A stretch of DNA of 10,791 bases from CAYFKJ01 sp964528595. Lineage in GTDB: Bacteria > Pseudomonadota > Alphaproteobacteria > UBA2966. The notes beneath the pieces were generated by a model that had not been told where the DNA came from, did not search any database, and saw nothing but the letters and a program-made list of their open reading frames with translations. The DNA lies in NCBI GenBank assembly GCA_964528595.1, contig CAZGTM010000092.1, forward strand, positions 1-10,791, written 5' to 3'. Of the stretch, positions 6,790 to 10,791 are shown piece after piece. Numbering within the stretch: position 1 is the stretch's first letter; every line of letters starts with the position of its first letter. The translations under genes and the position numbers were made by a program.

Positions 6790-6796
6790 TCTGACA
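6768..6796. repeat. Inverted repeat over the AbiE promoter, candidate AbiEi operator
   Basis: The arms TGTCAGAAA (6768-6776) and TTTCTGACA (6788-6796) are perfect inverted repeats separated by 11 bases, giving roughly two helical turns between arm centres. They cover the promoter spacer and -10. AbiEi antitoxins of characterised AbiE systems bind inverted repeats in their own promoter and repress it, so this is the natural candidate site. It could also affect the divergent phage cassette. Confidence 0.6.
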
Positions 6797-6822
6797 AGAT
6801 ATGAGCCATAAGGGTACGTGAA

Positions 6823-7446
6823 ATGACTGGTATAGCTGACAAAATCATTCGCCGCGCAAGGGCCAAGGGTCGCGGGAAATGGGTATGCACCCCGAAGGAT
6901 TTCCTAGACATTGGCAGCCGTGCGGCTGTCGATCAGGCTTTGTCACGTCTGGTCAAAAGCGGTGATTTGCGCCGCGTTGGGCACGGTCTTTACGATCTGC
7001 CGCGTATCAGCGGCGTGTTAAAGCGCCCTGCGCCTGTGAACATTGATTCCGCCGTCGCCGCCGTCGCTCGGCGGGACAGCGTCCGAATCATGAACGATGG
7101 CATTGCCTCCGCCAACCAACTGGGGCTGACAAATGCCGTTCCGGCCAAAACCACTTATGTAACGGACGGGGCCACTCGCAACGTCAAAATCGGTGGCCGT
7201 ACAATCCGCCTGCGTCATGCGGGCCCAAATGTTATGTCCTGGGCTGGAAAAATGTCAGCCCCCGTCGCACAGGCTTTGCGTTGGCTTGGCCCTCAAGCGG
7301 CAACGGATGACCGCGTCACCATGATGCTGAAACAAAAATTGCCTGATACCGTCAAAAAAGACCTCATTCGAAATAGTGCGCATCTGCCTGGCTGGGCTGC
7401 ATCTATCATTCATGATGTCACAGACCAGCATGCAGAGGCCGTATGA
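6823..7446 (+). CDS. abiEi: AbiEi-like antitoxin (DUF6088 type), type IV toxin-antitoxin
   Basis: A 207-residue protein. The N-terminal ~65 residues form a winged HTH: VCTPKDFLDI, then RAAVDQALSRLVKSGDLRRV, then GHGLYDLPR as the wing. The rest matches the C-terminal antitoxin domain, with NDGIASANQLGLTNAVPAK at about 91-109 and KIGGRTIRLRHA at about 122-133. In AbiE systems this protein represses its own promoter and counters the nucleotidyltransferase toxin without stable complex formation. The ATG has TAAGGGT 7 bases upstream. Its stop overlaps the toxin start as ATGA, so the pair is coupled. The promoter inverted repeat 27 bases upstream fits autorepression. The family is clear from the partner and the HTH, the gene symbol is by analogy. 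Confidence 0.88.
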   Translation: MTGIADKIIRRARAKGRGKWVCTPKDFLDIGSRAAVDQALSRLVKSGDLRRVGHGLYDLPRISGVLKRPAPVNIDSAVAAVARRDSVRIMNDGIASANQLGLTNAVPAKTTYVTDGATRNVKIGGRTIRLRHAGPNVMSWAGKMSAPVAQALRWLGPQAATDDRVTMMLKQKLPDTVKKDLIRNSAHLPGWAASIIHDVTDQHAEAV

Positions 7447-8480
7447 GCACGGATTTCGAGCGATTTTTATCGCTTCCAGAGCAAGACCGAAAAGATGTGT
7501 TCGAGGCGGCAGCCGATCGCTTGGACACTCTGCCCAGCTATGTCGAAAAAGACTTCTGGGTCTGCCTCGTCCTGGACACGCTCTTCAACAAGCTTCCCGA
7601 TGGACACCACCAGCTGCTGTTCAAAGGCGGGACATCGCTTTCAAAAGCCTTTGATCTGATCCAGCGGTTTTCCGAGGACATTGATCTTGTGGTCTATCGG
7701 GATGACCTGGGCTTTGGCGATGATCGGGACCCTACAGCACCAGAGGGGCTTTCGAACAAAAGGCGCAAAGCCCTCTTTGAAGAGCTGAAAGGAGCCTGCG
7801 GAAACTATATTCGTGGAGGTCTGGCCGAGGCTCTTACTACCCTGCTTGGCGAGCAATGCCACGTCACGCCTGACGATCAAGACCTCGATCAGCAAACCCT
7901 GCTCATCGAATATCCAACGCTATATCCGAGTGCCGACACCTCTTACGTTCTGCCACGGGTAAAACTGGAAGCCGGAGCCCGCTCCGCTCTGGATCCCAAT
8001 ACCACGGCCACTGTTGAGGCTTACATTTCAGAAGAGCTCAGCGATGGTTGGTCATTCACCGTCCCCAACCTCCACGTCATTGAGCCGACCCGCACTTATC
8101 TGGAAAAACTCCTGATTTTGCACGGGGCACACTGCGGGTACCGAGACGAAAAGCGCGTCCCGACAGACAAGGACCGGGTTTCACGGCATTACTATGATGC
8201 TGCCATGATCACGGGAACAGATACCGGTAAAGCAGCCTTGGCAGATGAAACCTTGCTGAGCGCCGTTCGTGAGCACAACCTGATCGCCTTCAAACAGGCT
8301 TGGAAGAAATTCGACGAGGCTGTCCCAGGGTCGGTCTGCATCGCCCCGCAGGATGACCTGCTTTCGGTGCTTGAAAAGGACTATGACGCCATGCAGGGAA
8401 TGATGCTTGGCGAAGCACCGGAATTTGAGTGGGTTATAGACCAGCTTCGGATCGCCGACGACATGATCAATCGACGTTAA
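7443..8480 (+). CDS. abiEii: AbiEii-like nucleotidyltransferase toxin
   Basis: A 345-residue member of the AbiEii/AbiGii (DUF1814) family. These toxins are DNA polymerase beta-fold nucleotidyltransferases that stop growth when phage infection or loss of the antitoxin frees them; characterised relatives modify tRNA. Motif I GGTSLSK is at 62-68 and is followed by FSEDIDL (76-82), which supplies the metal-binding acidic pair. Further conserved segments are EKDFWV (35-40), KLEAGAR (174-180), EKLLILH (221-227) and RHYYD (247-251). All key residues appear present, so the toxin should be active. The length is near the upper end for the family. Its last 14 bases overlap the convergent 329-aa gene. 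Confidence 0.93.
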   Translation: MSTDFERFLSLPEQDRKDVFEAAADRLDTLPSYVEKDFWVCLVLDTLFNKLPDGHHQLLFKGGTSLSKAFDLIQRFSEDIDLVVYRDDLGFGDDRDPTAPEGLSNKRRKALFEELKGACGNYIRGGLAEALTTLLGEQCHVTPDDQDLDQQTLLIEYPTLYPSADTSYVLPRVKLEAGARSALDPNTTATVEAYISEELSDGWSFTVPNLHVIEPTRTYLEKLLILHGAHCGYRDEKRVPTDKDRVSRHYYDAAMITGTDTGKAALADETLLSAVREHNLIAFKQAWKKFDEAVPGSVCIAPQDDLLSVLEKDYDAMQGMMLGEAPEFEWVIDQLRIADDMINRR

Positions 8481-9456
8481 CCCGCTGCGCCTCAAGTAAT
8501 TCCTCGACCTTTAAACGACACGACCCATTCTTGGTTTCAATCAAGTCTTTCCAGTCCTTGTGCCCCTTAAACAGATCCCGCAGACGACTGCTGGAATCAA
8601 ATTCAAGGTCGGCAAATAGTTGAGCCGCACTGACAGAAGCTTCCCCTTGGGACCAGCTGTTGTATAGATACTCGACCACCTGGCGGTGTTTGTCGCCATT
8701 GAACCGGAATTCCTTATCACCCACCCATATATGCCGGAACCCCGACGCATGACGGACCGGCTCATCCCAATTTGACGATGCGCCAGAAGTGATCTGCGCA
8801 GCAAGGCTACTCGGTTCAATCACGAGCCCGGCGTCGTCCGCATCAATGTCTTGGATTTGGATGAAATCATGACGACTGATTTCGGCTTGGGAAAATTGAG
8901 GGATCGGGGAAGCTGAAACGACCACCCTAAAATCGGCGGGCGGGTGACAAGAAAGATAGCGACCAACCTGATCCCATGCATCGCTGTCTGCAAGCCGCCG
9001 AGCAAACCAAACCGGCGAGCGGCGGCTTCGTCCTGGGAGGCGAACATCTCCGATTTCCCATAGCAGCCCCTCTACCCTTTCCACCGGACAAACATTGGCA
9101 GACAGATCAAGGCGGCAACAAAGCCTTCCCAAGAAAGTCTCCATATCGACGGCATATGTCTGGAGCGACTGCGAAGGTACGGAGACCCAGCCCTTCTCCA
9201 CGTTGAAATAGCCATAACCGCCCTGCTCCGGGGACCAAATCAAAGTGACAGCTTCATCGTCATGATCGGAATGCGAAACTGCCGCAAGCTGATATCCGTC
9301 TGGCCGTAAAACACCCGACGCCTTCAGGGGGGCCGCCGAACGGCCATGAAACCCATCCAAGGCCGCACTGGTAATCACCGCATCTGGTGTCTGCAGGATT
9401 GATTGAACCAGTTGGACGTCGGACCGGGAAAACGGAACGACATCAGTCAACATCAT
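8467..9456 (-). CDS. Unidentified protein with probable C-terminal winged helix
   Basis: I do not recognise this 329-residue protein. Residues about 55-110 look like a beta-rich domain (LAAVSHSDHDDEAVTLIWS, YGYFNVEKGWVSV). Next comes a short conserved-looking block, LLWEIGDVRLPGRSRRSPVW (131-150), and a strand FRVVVSASPIP (176-186). The C-terminal ~75 residues (about 249-318) read like a winged helix: KEFRFNGDKHRQVVEYLYNS, SVSAAQLFADLEF, RLRDLFKGHKDWKDLI. No enzyme motif or membrane segment is seen. ATG codons at 9456 and 9453 are adjacent, and either may be used. The start lies inside the end of the 390-aa gene, so translation is probably coupled. A DNA-binding or sensor role is a guess. Confidence 0.85.
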   Translation of the reverse strand: MMLTDVVPFSRSDVQLVQSILQTPDAVITSAALDGFHGRSAAPLKASGVLRPDGYQLAAVSHSDHDDEAVTLIWSPEQGGYGYFNVEKGWVSVPSQSLQTYAVDMETFLGRLCCRLDLSANVCPVERVEGLLWEIGDVRLPGRSRRSPVWFARRLADSDAWDQVGRYLSCHPPADFRVVVSASPIPQFSQAEISRHDFIQIQDIDADDAGLVIEPSSLAAQITSGASSNWDEPVRHASGFRHIWVGDKEFRFNGDKHRQVVEYLYNSWSQGEASVSAAQLFADLEFDSSSRLRDLFKGHKDWKDLIETKNGSCRLKVEELLEAQRVNVD

Positions 9457-10615
9457 TCAAGATGCCCCAACGGCGCAGGTACTTCTCACCGATCAACTGT
9501 TCCTCTTCCGTCTGGTCCTTCAAATTACACCCGTGCGGCATGGTAATCGTCAGCGGCAACGTGCGACCGCGTTTGGACGAGCCCTTCGGATGAAACTTGA
9601 TGGTCAACTTGGCCTGGGTTGCAACCCACCCACCGGTCAACGGGTCATTCACGCCAAACCGATCTGCCGACATGCTCCAAATGGTCCGGTCCGCTTTGCG
9701 CAGACATTCCAATGTGACGCGCTCGCCGTTATTGTCGAACGGCATCAGGCGCAATTGCTTCACTTCGACAGATTCGATCCCATCATCCGGGTCCGTCTGA
9801 AAGGGATGATAAGCCAGCAGAACAGACAAGTCGTAGTTCCGAAGAGGAACCTTCTCGCTCTGAAACTCAACGCCGAGCAGGTCTCGCGCCATGTACCGCG
9901 CCATTTCCTCGCGGCTTTCACGGTCATTGGCCACAACCTCGATCACACCGGTTTCCGGTTCATAGGTCATAGCGGCCTCGAATACGGGACGACGGGCACG
10001 ACGAATCAACTCGCCTTCTTCATCGAACGCGAGAAAGGCATCAGGAAGCCCTTCCCGGTAGATGACAATCTGCACCAGCTCGCAGTCTTCGCCATCAAAG
10101 GTCGGGCGATGACGGCTAAAAATATCGATGTGGATGTTGTTTGATGAAAAGCGCTCCCTCAGAGCAGACTTGAACGCCTCCTGAGCCACGGCATCACGCT
10201 TCAAATCCAGATTGGCCGGAGCCATGAAACCGTCCCAGCTGCGTCCGCGCCGACGCTCGTCAGTAAAACGTACCTCTTCGGCGAACCGAAACAAGGTCGG
10301 CGCGTTCAAGAACATCCAAAGCGATCGGGCGTGACCGTTGGCTAGATCATCCAGAACGGACCGGTCTTCCGCCACGCTGTAAAGGGCGGTTTGCCCTGCA
10401 TCGTCGGCCAAGGCGCTGACACGCTCCGCATCATTCAGGACGCGGGCACGTTCGTCGTCTGTCATGTCATCAACAGCCCGAAGCGTTCCCTTAACCACTT
10501 CAGGCTCAGGGCCATCCCAATTAATCGGATTCGAAAGCTCAATTCCTGTGTGTTCAAAATAAGCCTGCAGCGACGAGGCAGGCGTGTTGCGAATGAAGGT
10601 CGTCACTGAGGCCAT
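9443..10615 (-). CDS. Unidentified 390-aa protein of a possible defence operon
   Basis: The protein has no motif I recognise. It is acidic over most of its length, with no signal peptide or membrane helix. The N-terminal ~100 residues look helical (VDDMTDDERARVLNDAERVSALAD). The middle (about 160-245) has alternating strands: CELVQIVIYREGLPDAFLAF, RRPVFEAAMTYEPETGVIEV. The end has a basic beta-rich stretch (AKLTIKFHPKGSSKRGRTL) and a RRWGILND tail. The start at 10615 has AAGGAGA about 8 bases upstream. It overlaps the 329-aa gene by 14 bases and follows a partial gene by 65 bases, so the three probably form an operon. Its position beside AbiE hints at defence, but the function is unknown. Confidence 0.87.
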   Translation of the reverse strand: MASVTTFIRNTPASSLQAYFEHTGIELSNPINWDGPEPEVVKGTLRAVDDMTDDERARVLNDAERVSALADDAGQTALYSVAEDRSVLDDLANGHARSLWMFLNAPTLFRFAEEVRFTDERRRGRSWDGFMAPANLDLKRDAVAQEAFKSALRERFSSNNIHIDIFSRHRPTFDGEDCELVQIVIYREGLPDAFLAFDEEGELIRRARRPVFEAAMTYEPETGVIEVVANDRESREEMARYMARDLLGVEFQSEKVPLRNYDLSVLLAYHPFQTDPDDGIESVEVKQLRLMPFDNNGERVTLECLRKADRTIWSMSADRFGVNDPLTGGWVATQAKLTIKFHPKGSSKRGRTLPLTITMPHGCNLKDQTEEEQLIGEKYLRRWGILNDVD

Positions 10616-10680
10616 GCTTAATCTCCTTAGCCTTTGATGTTGCGCGGGACGTATCCATGAGAATCGGCCCGCAAGAGGGT

Positions 10681-10791
10681 TTATTTCAGGCGATCTTTGA
10701 CCGCCTTGTTCACAGAGCGGCGGCCCAATTTGACCTTATGCGGCATGAAGCGCCAAGCATCACGGCCCAACCACGACGCTTCGCTATGGTT
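10681..10791 (-). CDS. C-terminal end of an unidentified gene, cut by the right edge
   Basis: The minus strand is open from the right edge to TAA at 10681-10683. It gives 36 residues, ending WRFMPHKVKLGRRSVNKAVK, then DRLK. The end is strongly basic, as in nucleic-acid-binding tails, and codon use resembles the next gene. It lies 65 bases upstream of the 390-aa gene on the same strand, so it is probably the preceding gene of the same operon. Too little remains to name it. The call rests on the open frame and spacing alone. Confidence 0.5.
   Translation of the reverse strand, partial: NHSEASWLGRDAWRFMPHKVKLGRRSVNKAVKDRLK

Larger units (their letters stand above)
6665..6822. other. Divergent intergenic region with polypurine tract
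   Basis: This region separates the minus-strand phage cassette from the plus-strand AbiE pair. On the plus strand, 6716-6760 is 41 of 45 purines, with several GGAGG-like runs, so the leader of the minus-strand mRNA would be C/U-rich. The AbiE promoter and inverted repeat occupy 6761-6796. I found no convincing -35/-10 pair on the minus strand, though the promoter of the seven-gene operon must lie here or in the AbiE start region. Confidence 0.6.

Noticed and set aside
10635..10670. A possible hairpin (TTGCGCGGG against CCCGCAA) before the 390-aa gene, considered as a terminator or leader element.
   Set aside because: The pairing has a bulge, the loop is long and no T-run follows on the minus strand. 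It is too weak to call.

Overview
The window looks like an accessory island in an alphaproteobacterium. This rests on moderate GC content, the style of the recombinase, a DUF6511-type gene and an IS3-family remnant typical of that class; the genus cannot be read from the sequence. Nothing here looks like core metabolism. The genes are for integration, phage-type DNA recombination, phage defence, and one operon I cannot identify.

Layout. (1) 1-1559, plus strand: the C-terminal part of a large serine recombinase, its N-terminus cut by the left edge. A near-palindrome sits inside its last codons and may be an attachment site. (2) 1560-1737: non-coding, with two clean dyads. (3) 1738-2079: a scar. 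The first ~29 codons of a RecQ-like helicase run at a short shared stretch into the 3' end of an IS3-family transposase, followed by the right IS end. (4) 6664 down to 2077, minus strand: a tightly packed seven-gene phage-type cassette. In transcription order it holds an excisionase-like HTH protein, two uncharacterised proteins, a Sak4-like RecA-fold ATPase, an SSB-like protein, an SF2 helicase and a DUF6511-like zinc protein. The tip of the IS supplies the stop codon of the last gene. (5) 6665-6822: a divergent regulatory region with a good sigma-70 promoter overlapping an inverted repeat. (6) 6823-8480, plus strand: an AbiEi/AbiEii type IV toxin-antitoxin pair. (7) 10791 down to 8467, minus strand: an unidentified operon with one partial gene at the right edge and two overlapping complete genes (390 and 329 aa). 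It is convergent with, and slightly overlaps, the AbiEii gene.

How the parts fit. The seven-gene cassette resembles a phage single-strand annealing and replication module: Sak4 and SSB for annealing, the SF2 helicase for branch or replication work. No phage structural genes are visible. AbiE is an established abortive-infection system. The unidentified operon lies against it, as defence genes often do, so a defence role is a reasonable but unproven guess. The IS remnant and helicase stump show that the left side has been rearranged.
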